Source of the DNA: Suillus spraguei
Taxonomy: Eukaryota > Basidiomycota > Agaricomycetes > Boletales > Suillaceae
Reading direction: 5' to 3'
NCBI GenBank assembly: GCA_016800925.1
Contig: JABCPU010000181.1
Location: forward strand, 1 to 64,000
DNA length: 64,000 bases
Translations under genes and position numbers: made by a program
Shown here: in pieces, positions 51,401-62,145 of the stretch
Layout of the letters: every line of letters starts with the position of its first letter
Position numbering within the stretch: the stretch's first letter is position 1
The notes under the pieces: model-generated
Seen by the model: only the letters and a program-made list of their open reading frames with translations
Database searches by the model: none
What the model was told of the DNA's origin: nothing

Positions 51401-52959
51401 GGAGGGAGAGACTGGCTGCAGACCCAGGGAGGGAGAGACTGGCTGCGGACCCAGGGGGAGGCGGGGGGAGGGAGACTGGTGCAGACCAGGAGGGAGGACT
51501 GCTGCGACCCAGGAGGGAGAGACTGGCTGCGGACCCAGGGAGGGAGAGACTGGCTACACCCAGGAGGGAGGACTGGCTGCAGATCCAGACGGGGGGGGGA
51601 GGGGAGGACTGGCTGCGGACCCAGGGAGGAGCGACGGAGCCGACTGGCTGCAGACCCAGGGGGAGGGGGACAATGTACTGGCTGCAGACCCAGGGAGGAC
51701 GCGACTGGCTGCGAAACTGCTCAGGCGGAGGACACGACTGGTGCGAACTCAGGGAGGACACGACTGGCTGCAGACCCAGGGAGGATGCGACTGGCTGCAG
51801 ACCCAGGGAGGACGCGACTGGCTGCAGACCCAGGGAGGACATAACTGGCTGCAGGCCCAGGGAGGATACGACTGGCTGCGAACCCAGGGAGGACACGACT
51901 GGCTGCAGACCCAGGTAGGACACGACTGGCTGCAGACCCTACATGGGAGAGAATGGCTACAGACCTTGGACGGGCGGAACTGGTTACAGACACCCCCTGG
52001 CGAGGCATGGCAGTCCACTCCTGCAGCATCTGTCTGGGTAATCATGGAAGAATTCGCAAGAACATTGGAAGCAATCAGCAATTATACGATTGTCGGAGAA
52101 TTGGCTTTACTTTCAGCGTTCCAAGTGGTCCAGCGGTTTCAAGATTTTACCGGATTTCCTGATGTTTCCAGTGTTCGTGGCATTGATGTACCAGGACAAT
52201 TTCACCTCTACACTACCAGACGGTTTTTTCCCACCTGACCGGGAGATCATCTATGCTATGAATGCCTTCACCACTTTCGCAAATGAAACACAGCAACAAA
52301 GTCAATCATCCTCCGACGCCCTCGAGTACGCATGCCAAAACTGGGTCGTTTCATTTATCGTGTGCTCCAAATCCTCTGGACGCCACGCTCAATCATATAT
52401 TTCAGGCTTTCTGGAATCATCACCTCCTTTCCTGGCTCGAACGACAGTGGTGTTTGAAGGGTCTACGGTCTTGTCTCGACATTTTGTCGGAAGGGCAGAA
52501 ATTTGCAAAGGTGTGCATCTTTTGAACAATTTACTTGCCCAAAGATCCAAAGCTGATATTATCTTGTCCTAGGTTTGATTTTTTTTCTCATTTTATGACA
52601 CCCATTGTAACTCTTTCTCGTCCTTAGTTTGAACCTGTTAACGAACGAAGGGCTGTTAGCAATCAGTCCTGATTTCCGACACTTGACAACGGAAGCTTCA
52701 GCACCTGGATGTAGATCTGAAATGTTGACCGGAGGACCACCATCTCCCGAAACTACTTTTTTCATTACCTCACACACGAGACCAGCTCCTAATCCTTGCC
52801 AACCTGCTTCCGCCTCTCGTACCCCTCTCTTCTCCAATGCCTAACACCGCTACATTCGACATTAGTACATCCAGAAAGCGAACGTCGGATGAATTCCAGA
52901 TCGGTAACAACAGCTCATTCGAATTGGACACCCCTAGCCCATCAAAACGTTTGAAATGA
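48439..52959 (+). CDS. NACHT NTPase with Trp-Leu repeat array (frame-broken)
   Basis: An NLR-like STAND protein. The N-terminal exon from ATG 48439 has GTWARLSQVAVKGAQYNSPE and the CLEGTRVDLLKYITDYW segment that precedes fungal NACHT domains. The NACHT domain follows: Walker A LHGTAGVGKSAVAF, Walker B LTFVIDALDEC and sensor HILLTSRTESH. A helical part follows, then at 50041-52010 an array of nine-residue units of the form DWLQTQGGR, then a C-terminal domain (LNHIFQAFWNHHLLSWLERQ, WCLKGLRSCLDILSEGQKFA) shared by agaric NACHT proteins. Frames shift at GG 48650-48651, within the array (first near 50392), at TTTT 52145-52148 and TTT 52349-52351. In fungi such proteins are linked to nonself recognition. 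The end at 52959 (SPSKRLK) is tentative. Confidence 0.75.
50041..52010 (+). repeat. 27-bp coding minisatellite (about 70 units)
   Basis: Units follow the pattern GACTGGCTGCAGACCCAGGG plus a GAGGACGC-type end, 27 bp or nine codons (DWLQTQGGR). Early units (50041-50390) and late units (51740-52010) are diverse and mostly in frame. The middle units (50800-51500) are nearly identical, and many are 24-26 or 28 bp, which shifts frame. Because 27 is a multiple of three, all frames stay open, giving long shadow ORFs on both strands that should not be counted as genes. Confidence 0.93.
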
Positions 52960-53630
52960 ATCAAGTAAGCATCTGCTACACAAGACTGGAAAAAGCACCA
53001 GCATGTTGCGCAGTATGTAGTACGTTTTTACAACAGATAGTATGATGTACTTCGCCCCTTGTTATCAGCCACGAGCGTTTTACTGTTTAATACTGATATT
53101 TATCGAACATTCTCTCGAGCTTCTTGAATAGTTAGTAGCACGTTCAGATTCTAGTCCTGTTCGCACTACAGCCATTACAAAATCACGATTATAATTTGAT
53201 CACTAAGTAGTGAAGTGTTTTGCTGTTTTTGCGTTCTGTATCAATATCATGATCGATCTACGCCGTACTGTTGTAGTTCACACCGGTAAAACAGTCTTTG
53301 TATACCTATTCCAAGCTGTCCTTGACCTGCGAACACGATTCGCCCATCTTTTGATGTATTGTGTTTTATAATCTACCAATAAGTACCACACCAAACACGT
53401 CGTTGGACTGGAGAGTTTTCTGACTAAGTCAATAGCCATGATCCTAGGCATAGTAGCCTGATACAATTATTGGAAATTGTTATGCCGAACGTCTGATGTT
53501 CATTCGGTACTATAAGTAGGAGATCATTTGCAAATGGTGAGTTTCCCGCATAGCTTCTTTTTTTTTTTTTTTTGATTCAAGTTTCATGTCCTATGGAGAG
53601 TCATACTCTAAGGAGGACAGTACTAGCTAG
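52960..53630. other. Intergenic stretch with poly-T
   Basis: No gene. A run of about 19 T lies near 53556-53574. Just before it, ATCATTTGCAAATGGTGAGT resembles text at 58045-58070 just before duplicated segment C, so duplicated sequence may begin here and be interrupted by the MITE. Confidence 0.45.
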
Positions 53631-54046
53631 CATCAGGAAATCATGAGTTTACTTATTCCTTACTTATTTCAAACTTTTCCCACTTATCTCAAATGGACCT
53701 ACTTTTTTTCTGAAATTTGACAACTGCTTCAAAATTGAGTATTCCAATATGTTTGTTGGGCCTGAGAGACAAGTTTCATTGCATAAGACCAACAATTAGT
53801 GACTAGTATGAAGCTCGAGTGACACATTAATGCTGATGATTTTATTTCTCAAATATTCTCTTGAGGTACTATTTGCAAATTAAGAGTCCAATAATTTTAT
53901 AGCACACATTTATAATGATGGCTAACAGATCCTGATAGTTCAGTTGGGACCAGGTGGTAATTTAAGAGAAATAAGTAGATCCATTTGGAATAAGTGGGAA
54001 AAGTTTGAAATAAGTAAGGAATAGGTAAACTCATGATTTCCTGATG
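53631..54046. mobile_element. MITE, CATCAGGAAAT family, long
   Basis: A 416-bp non-coding element with inverted ends of about 83 bp and few mismatches: CATCAGGAAATCATGAGTTT on the left and the complement of the same on the right (AAACTCATGATTTCCTGATG, with one base changed). The immediate flanks are AG on both sides. The outermost 11 bp are identical to those of the MITE at 20300-20576. The interior is AT-rich and has no frame. Confidence 0.85.
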
Positions 54047-54579
54047 AGTCTAAGGGACCTCTGTGTCCCTAACGCATCTCTAAGTTCGCGAATACATTGA
54101 TGTGAGGCGTACCACCATCAATCCACTGTTTCCGCCGACCTTTTTAGATGTGCAACTCGTCGAAGATGAGATAGCTTAAGTATGCTTGTAATTGAGAGAG
54201 TAAGCTTGTGGTATGTGAAGACAGGATCGCGTACTCGGCCGCTTACGCGGACAGGTACAGGAGACGAGTTTTCGATGCAGTGGAAGTGGTGTTAGTGAAA
54301 GGCCCATTGTTAGCTGATGGATGCTTCCTGGCTGAGAGGCTGGTGCGTCCCCGTGCAAACCTTCGATTCAAAGTGGATTGGTGACTACATAGACAGAATT
54401 CTAATGAAGTTTACTTCCTGGCTATCACGATCAAGCCCTTTTTGCGATTTTCGCGTATTAACGTTTTAACTTTGTCCAGACAACTGCACGCATCTTTCTC
54501 AAGTCTTGATGTAATTAACCGTACTTTGGCTATCACACCTGGACCGTGGTTTTGTCTGTGACTGGCAAGCGGCGATGCC

Positions 54580-54870
54580 GGCATGCACACATCATGTCCC
54601 TCTTTTCAAAGCACCTCACTCGCGGCCCCGAGGTCTAATGATTGCACAATACTCGGCATAATCGACAGATATTGGGCGTCTCCTGCGAGAACATCAGGGG
54701 CTACTTCTGTACTGTCAGAAGAATTGGATGGAGAAGACCCAATAACGGTTTCGCTGAAGAGGTTAAGAGCAATTTAAAAAAAGATAACGAAGACGTAAAC
54801 CAGATGGAATCGCAGGTGTAATTGTGCTTCATGGCAGTATCCTCGAGTTTGGTGGCCCTTGATAGGCGAG
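54580..54870 (+). pseudogene. F-box 3' remnant in duplicate B
   Basis: Matches the last 300 bp of the F-box gene at 43430-43734, for example around CACACATCATG and the end GAGTTTGGTGGCCCTTGATA. Frameshifts and deletions remove the reading frame. The F-box itself is absent. Confidence 0.75.
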
Positions 54871-54904
54871 CTCTCTTTCATGTCACGTCTGCATCATACC
54901 ATGA

Positions 54905-56498
54905 CTATAGAATATAATCAATCAAAAGAAGTGTGCGTTTCATTGTGCTGAACTGAACAAAATGTCGATATCTGTAACGTCGCCTCATCCAATTCACCCT
55001 GGTCACTTTCATGCAGACTGAAGAGCACACGGGATGCCAACATACTATGGAGGACAAGTTGTGGCCTGACATGATGCCATCAGTATTTTCATTAGAGAAA
55101 CAAATTGCCACGCACACGTCCATCATTTCGTCATATGATACCTTCCCCAAATTAGCGAATGAACAGATACACCGACGACCGTGCAACCTACCGGCATCAG
55201 ACACATGATCAATATATTGGCCACAGAAACGACTGGAAGGAAGGCTTCAGTACAGAATACGTTAGATGGAACAAAAGATCGCCGCACAGATCATGGCAGT
55301 CATATATCGGACTCCGCCCTGGAAGACGGCTCTCACGAAACGACTGTTGGAATCTCGATAGTCTTGATATCTCTTGAATACCGTTAAAGACATCAGTACT
55401 GTTAATGAGATTGAAAAAGCATGCTAAAATGTGACGAAAACGAGATATCCTCACACAATTCGTGGGCTACGAGAAAGCCGTATTGAATGGCACTGCTGCG
55501 ACCTGCTTCAAAAGTGCAGTTACTTTTTGGGGGATCTTGGGAAGCAAAGTCGTTTACAACAACTTGAAGGAAAGAAAAACAAAGGAGACCCACCTGAAGG
55601 GTTTGCGGGCGTTAGATTACTGACAACCTGTGTAATACTAACAGCGCCCGCTATGCAAATCTACGTTGTAATATCAATAAATGATCAGTCTGAGCACGCA
55701 ACTAGACCAGCGTACTGCTGCAAAGATCAGTAATACTGTCAAGATTTTTTTGTTCTGTTTCCAGAATGCGTATGTACGAATAACCAAAAGACCTGTATAA
55801 GAAACAGATAGAGTTCAGGCTCAAGAGACACTACAGACATGGAACAAACCTTCAGAAGCTACAATACTGATGATGTGAATTGCTGCAATAAAAGTCAGTG
55901 ACAATAAGCTGACTGTTCAGAATATCGATCACCATTTGAAGCCTGGCTGAAGTGCGAGCACTGTATTCAATGTCCTTTCAGTTCATACAACAACCACATA
56001 AGCAAAACATGCTAACATTTTCGTTCGCTCGTGTGGCAATGGCAGCTAGCCACTCGTCAATGTCATATACTTGAATATACGGGTAGCTGCTCACCATATG
56101 ATGTCATGCCAGCTGCTACAAAGGCCATGTAGCGTGAAATTACGAAAAGAATACGAGTGGTGTTCCAGCGTGTGTTCCATGTCCATCGAATCTTGCAACA
56201 TCGTCAAGAGATATTCGAACTCGATAAAGAAATAGTCACCTCAGGTTCGAGCGTTAAAAAATAGTCAAAAATCTACAGAGTATGAGAGGAGATATTTTCC
56301 ACGGCTTGTGAACCTACCAAAACTCCTAGGCCAGCCACTACACACACTCGAGATGAAAATAGAGCTAACCCCTGTACGAAGTCGACGTACCATTACAATA
56401 CTGGAGTAGTTGTAGTCAATAAACCTCACATGGGAGATATATTCGGGCATTCTTACCTTTGCTGTCTGAATTCCTGTATTAACTATGGGAGCGACCAT
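54905..56498 (-). pseudogene. DUF6533 membrane protein, copy B
   Basis: Same exon order as copy A: start at 56498 (MVAPIVNTGIQTAK), micro-exon TATTGTAATG at 56391-56400, then VAGLGVL and FDYFLTLEPE. The last exon keeps an HSMLASRVLFSL-like text, but the acceptor before it, GGCAG in copy A, is GGCAA here, and the frame of the last exon is shifted. Several exons have small indels. Probably decayed, although the 5' exons look fine. Confidence 0.65.
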
Positions 56499-57130
56499 GA
56501 TTGCACGCACCGTACTAGATAATGCGCTCTTATACGCTTTAGTACATGATTTAATTTTGAATACAGTGTGCGAGATTGAAATATACTGCACAGGGTCCTA
56601 TCGGTATCCGTGAAATCGGTATCAATTATATTTCCAATGTAGTGAATGCGAAACACCGTGAGCGGCTGCTCGCTGGCAACAGGATAGATTTGAAATTCAA
56701 GGAAAAGATCGAAATGTTGGTAGTAGCTCTCAGCCTCAGGTGTTTGACTCCTTGACGGTTACCATTTTGACCCAAGTGGAAGAACACGCCGCACACTATG
56801 CGGAATAACTCTGAGCATTATCCTGTCGGCACGGTGGATTCATCGTAGTCTGTAGGTCGCAGCACACAAAATTAGACCGCGAGAGGACAGCCCAAAGTAA
56901 TATGTAAACTGGTATGTCGGAAAGGATAGAGGTAGTGCTTGTTGGAGGAGATTGATCACCGTGCCAGCATTTCACTGATTTGATGCGCCTTTGCACAGAC
57001 ATTCTCTTGAGCAGCATCACACAGTCCATCACGTACAGCTCATCATTTGATCCGGGTGGCCCATGTTGCACAAAATCCGTAATGGCTCGAAGGACTTGAA
57101 AAAAATTAGAAGATGACTTGGTGATTACTA

Positions 57131-58084
57131 TCTCATGAGAGCGAGTCTACGGGGTAAGCAGCACAGAGATTGGAGAATATATAGAGCAGTTCCACGACTT
57201 CCCACGTTAGTGGGAGTCGGCCTGATGCGTGGGAACCCTTTCGTGTACAGTTGATCGGCGGCATCAATGGATACAAGATCAATGACATTGACGATACAAC
57301 AATTCAAAGTCTGTTGTACAGCAAAACTTGTGTATCGGTTTCTCTCTGTGCTTGTTTTATTCAGTCTTCATTTTCAAAATGTCGACGCCTCCCAAGTACT
57401 CTGCCTCATTCATGATATCGGATGATCGATCATGCCCGGCAACGTGTACTATACCTGGAGCGAGTATTTTGAGTGATGTCTATATCACGTATTCTCCGTT
57501 CTTCGGATAAGGCTCAGATTCTCGCTCGTGAGTTTGGCGTGCTTGTTGCTGAATGTTGAACATCCCGCAGGGCATTTTCTCGCGCTCTGTCAAAGAAGGA
57601 TGAATACTGAATACTAAAAACCCAAGTCCGCATCGTTACTTGGTTTAGAGGGTAGTTTTTGAACAGTGGACGGTATAGATGCTTCAACATTAAGGAAATA
57701 TCCCCACGCGCTTCTACTCCCCTTTGCAGTCGGGCATGACAAATCGATTACACAGATAAGAATGGGGACTATTACAAGAGCTATAACCGTACACGATTCG
57801 ATGGGCATAGCCAATCATTGAATGTTGAATGGCACGTTGTCTATGTCAAGTATCTCAGTTCCTGCACGTGCTTACTATGCACTCACTTTACGCCTTTGAT
57901 AGTTTGTCCTAGACAACGGGTGTTTGCTCGCTTTCCCACTATCGTGATTAGTTTGATCCGCATCCCTATCATATTGTAAGGAAATCTTTATTTCGACTTC
58001 CGATATCTGCTCGATATTTAGTGGTGTTTCGTATGCAGAGTAAGGGATCATTTGCAGCTTGATGGTGAGTTTTCCGCTGGCCTT
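57131..58084. other. Between duplicates B and C
   Basis: No known gene. A short plus-strand frame at 57379-57510 (MSTPPKYSASFMISDDRSCP, 43 residues) follows a TATA-like GAATATATAGAG at about 57175 and may be a small peptide gene, but nothing else supports it. Confidence 0.4.
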
Positions 58085-58419
58085 CAAAAAAAGCGGATTG
58101 CTGACTTCATAGACAGATTTGTAACAAATTTTATGTCCTAGCTGTCAAGCCCGATTCACGTATGAATGTTTTAACCTTGTCCAGACAAGCGTGCACATTT
58201 TCCTCGGTTTCTAATTCACTGTGCTCCAGCCACCACACGTGGTTCTGACGGTCTGACTATGCAGTAGCAGATCTGATCGGCTAGCAATGACGTCGGCGTG
58301 TGAGCCAATGGCTCGTAGTTATGTTATTAATGACTCTAGAACACAGTGGTATATAGCATGTACAACGGGCATTTCTCCAAGAAGACAATAAATAGGATTT
58401 TAAAAAACCTCGGTTTGCA

Positions 58420-58700
58420 CACTCATGCCCCTCTTTTCCAAGCGCCTCGCTTGCGGGGTCTATACTATTGTACAACACCCGGCGTAGTTGGGTGTTATTG
58501 GTAGATCTTGGGCGTCTCCTGCGAGAACGTCAGGGGTCGCTTCTGTACCGTTGGGTTGGATAGACGCAGACTCGAAAACGATTTCGCCGGAGAGGTGAAT
58601 AGCAATTTAAAAGATAATGAAGATGCAAAACAGGGCAACTAGATGAAACGGTAGATGATCGTGCCTCGTGACAGTATCCTCCAGATTGGTGACCTTTGAT
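58420..58700 (+). pseudogene. F-box 3' remnant in duplicate C
   Basis: Corresponds to the end of the F-box gene (CTCGCTTGCGGGGTCTATA, then GGCGTCTCCTGCGAGAACGT, ending near TTGATAGGCGAG). It is frame-broken and lacks the F-box. Confidence 0.7.
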
Positions 58701-58764
58701 AGGCGAGCACTCTTTTATGTCACAACTGCATTCCGATGGGCCATACCATGACTATAGGATATAA

Positions 58765-60355
58765 TCAATCAAGTGAAGAGACCACTTGGTTTCCCTGAGC
58801 TGGACGAAATGTCGACATCTGTAATGTCGCCATACTGCCATCCAATTCATGCTGGTCACTTTCACGCAGACTAAAAAGCACTCGGGATGCCAACATGCTG
58901 TGGAGGACAAGTTGTGGCCTGTCGTGATACATCAGTTTTTTTCCCCATTGGACTGTCCTAAACGAATCGCCACGCACAAGTTCATCAACATGTTATATGA
59001 TGCCTTCCCAAAATTAGCAAAATTTGTCTAATGAACGGATACAATGTGCAACTTACCGGCACCACAGACATAATCAATATATTTGCCAATGAAACAACTA
59101 GAAGAAGGGCATCAGTACGGGACATGTTAAATTGATCAAAAGGTCACACACAAACCATGGCAGTTATATACTGCATTCCGCCCTGGAAGACGGCTTTTAC
59201 CAGACGACTGTTGGAATCTCTGTAGTCACGATTTCTCTTGAACACCATTAAAGACAACAGCACTAGGTGGGTACTAGGATTGAAAGATTGCGCTAAGATG
59301 GGACAGGAACGAGATATCCTTACACAGTTCGTAGACTACCAGAAACCCATATTGAATGGCACTGGTGCGACCCGCTTGAAAAGTGCAGTTGCTTGTGGGG
59401 GGAGCTTTAAAAGTAAAGTTGTCGTCTACAACAAGAAAATAAAAATAAAGGAGACCCACCTGAAGGGTCTACGGGCGTCGCTAGTAGATCACTGACAACT
59501 TGTGTAATACTAACAGCGCACGCTATGCAAATCTAAGTTGCGATATTAATAGACGATCGGTCTAAGCAAACAAACGTACTGCTGCCGAGACCAGCAACAC
59601 TGCCAAGAGCTTTTTGTTCTGTTTCCAGAATACATACGTACGAATGATCAAAAGACCTTGCAAAGAAGGGATAGTTTCAGGCCCAGAAGACACTGTAGAC
59701 ATGGAACACACCTTCAGCAGCTACAATACTGATGATGTGAATTGCTGCAGTGAAATCAGTAAAATGCTGACTGCTCAAGATATTCATCACCATTTGAAGC
59801 ACGGCTGAAGTTCGAACACTGTATTCGATGTACTTCAGTTCATGCAACAACAACATAATCATAAGAAACTAACATTTTCGTTCGCTCGTGTGGCAATAGC
59901 AGCTGGTCACTCATCAATGTCACGTATTAGGAGATACGGGTAGCTGCTCACCGTACGAAGTCATACCAGCTGCTACAAAGGCCATGTAGCGTGAAATTAC
60001 GAAAATAACACGAGTGATGTTCCAGCGCCTGTTCCATGTCCACCGAACCTTGCAACATTGTCAAGAGATGTTTGAACTGAATAAAGAAATACTCACCTCA
60101 GGTTCGAGCGTTAAAAAATAATCGAAAATCTATAAAATATAAGAGGGGATATTTTCCACGGCTCGTAGACCTACCAGAACTCCCAGACCAGCCACTACAC
60201 ATATTCAAGATGAAGATAGTGCCAACCCCTATACGAAGTCCACGTACCGTTGCAATACTGGAGTAGTTGTAGTCAATAAACCTCACATTGAAAATACATT
60301 TGGGCATTCTTACCTTTGCTGTCTGAATTCCTGTATTAACAATGGGAGCGACCAT
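58765..60355 (-). pseudogene. DUF6533 membrane protein, copy C
   Basis: Start at 60355 (MVAPIVNTGIQTAK), micro-exon TATTGCAACG at 60248-60257, then VAGLGVL and IFDYFLTLEPE. The C-terminus reads LVLHSMLASRVLFSLRESDQ, ending VVSSLD at 58765. As in copy B, the last acceptor differs from copy A (GGCGA in place of GGCAG), though a TTTAG about 11 bp on could replace it. Internal exons have indels. It could be a working paralogue or a pseudogene. Confidence 0.6.
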
Positions 60356-60719
60356 GATTGCAGGTATCGTACTAGATAAGGTTCTGGCAGAACTCGCTCT
60401 TATACGATTTAATTTTTGAATCCGGTGCGCGAGATTAAAATAAACTGCGCAGGGTCTTATCGACATCTGTATCGTAAAAATAGTGGCAATAGATCTACAA
60501 TGCCATTAGGAGCGGAGCACGGGCACTACACCATATAAGCAGATGCTCGCTGGCGAAAGGGTGAATTTGATATTCAAAGTGAAGAGAACCATACTATTCG
60601 TGTCGAAGCTGAGTCAGGTTTCCAGCTTCAGCGGTGTTTGTTCCACCTCCTTGGCGGTTACCATTCTGATTGGCAAATGGAAGAACACGAGGTAAGATGC
60701 GGAATAACTGCGTAAGTTG

Positions 60720-61676
60720 AGTCTGTGGCCGGAGTTTGCCGATTCAATGTCTAGTCACCGCGGCCATCGATCAGCACGATCCCCATTTCACCGCTACCGG
60801 CCCGCTCAACCATTAGCACTGTTTTCTCGTCACCGTCACCCCATTCGCAACCCATCGACTTCTGTCAATAACTATGTCTCGTTACCCTGTCCAACTCCAT
60901 TCATATATTGTGACACTATTCAATTTTCTTACCCTCTCTCTCGTCATTATTATTCTACCCTGTCAGGTGCGACGCCGCTCCCTTCTGCTTCCGGTTTCAC
61001 ACAATTGTTCGGCCTAGCCATACCCGAGGACCACCCTCGTCGTTTTGTAAGTATACTAAGTAACCCATGTATAGTTCTTACTTGGATGCAACAGGACAAA
61101 TAACAAGTATCAGAATCCCATTTCCGCATTCGTCATCCAGTAGCATATTACTATCAATATCTATTGTCTATATTCTTCATCATATCGCATTCCTTTACGC
61201 TCCTCCTATACAACGGTCTACACACCCCTTTCGCGCTCGCAATTCCTACAATCATGAGTATCATGATGTTCTTGGCACGTTTCAACTCACATGTTCATCA
61301 TATCGTCGTAGGACACCGCTTCAGTGATAATCAAGGTCAATCAAATAGCGGTTTTTGAAGTCCCGGGTGGTCTCGGTGTTTTTGAAATCGGTTTGGAGGT
61401 ATCAAAACGCACGCGTTTAGCCTCCAGATTCCCACATACATAAGGGGCGGGTCACATACATCGCAATCCTGGTGATTCGCTTAGTGAACAAAAAATCTCC
61501 AGTCAGATTAGAAAGCAGGAACACACTTTGAGGATGTCTAGTGGTCAATGAGTTAATCCTCGGAATGACTTCCTCGTCGGTGCAATCGATGTACGATCTA
61601 GATGACAAGGTGTCAGTCAAGTACTCGCGGTGTCTATGTCGAATAATTTCACGGCTGCCTTGCAGCGGGTTCATGG
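60720..61676. other. Extra block in duplicate C
   Basis: About 950 bp absent from duplicate B. Plus-strand frames here (SARSPFHRYRPAQPLALFSR and others) have no known family. No inverted ends or target duplication were seen. Confidence 0.4.
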
Positions 61677-62145
61677 TAGTATGTAGGTTTCAACGCACAA
61701 AATTAGATCGCGAGAGTATAACCGTCGATTCAGGTATGCCCGTATCTGCACTGGTATGTCGGAGGGGATCATCATCAGTAGTAGTGTTTATTGGAGAAGA
61801 TCGATCACTGCGCCACTGGCCAGAGTCCCACTGATGTTTTAGCACAGACATTCTCCTGAATAGCATCGCACAGCCCATCACGCACTGGCTCATCACTTGA
61901 TGGGTGGCCCAACACGCAATCCGTAGCGACTCAAGGAACTCGAAAAAAAAACTAGAAGACGACTCGGCGGTTACGGTCTCATAGCGATTCCGTTTGAGTG
62001 GAGGATGAACGATGCATAGAGGTTGAACAACAGATGAAGTTGTATCGTACGCACATATGATCTACTGAGTTAGACGTCACGTTCTACACGTGTTCCAGCT
62101 AAGCTACTGGATTAGACGCGTTTCGCGTAGCTTAGTCATCACTCA

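Larger units (their letters stand above)
54360..57130. repeat. Segmental duplicate B (F-box 3' end plus DUF6533 gene)
   Basis: From about 54360 the sequence parallels 58085 onward, and from about 54580 to 56590 it also parallels 43430-45490. It includes the end of an F-box gene and a whole DUF6533 gene. Past 56600 only segments B and C remain similar. All three copies share GAATTCCTGT near the DUF6533 start. Confidence 0.8.
58085..61990. repeat. Segmental duplicate C (F-box 3' end plus DUF6533 gene)
   Basis: Parallels segment B from its start. About 0.95 kb (roughly 60720-61676) is extra. Either side of this block the text resumes matching B (GCGGAATAACT before, CGCACAAAATTAGA after), so the block is an insertion in C or a deletion in B. 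Confidence 0.75.

Noticed and set aside
50180..51923. Long ORFs on both strands and several frames over the NACHT array
   Set aside because: The 27-bp period keeps all frames open; only the Trp-Leu frame continues the NACHT protein on either side.
50041..52010. CRISPR-like array
   Set aside because: Units are contiguous without unique spacers and encode protein in a eukaryotic gene.
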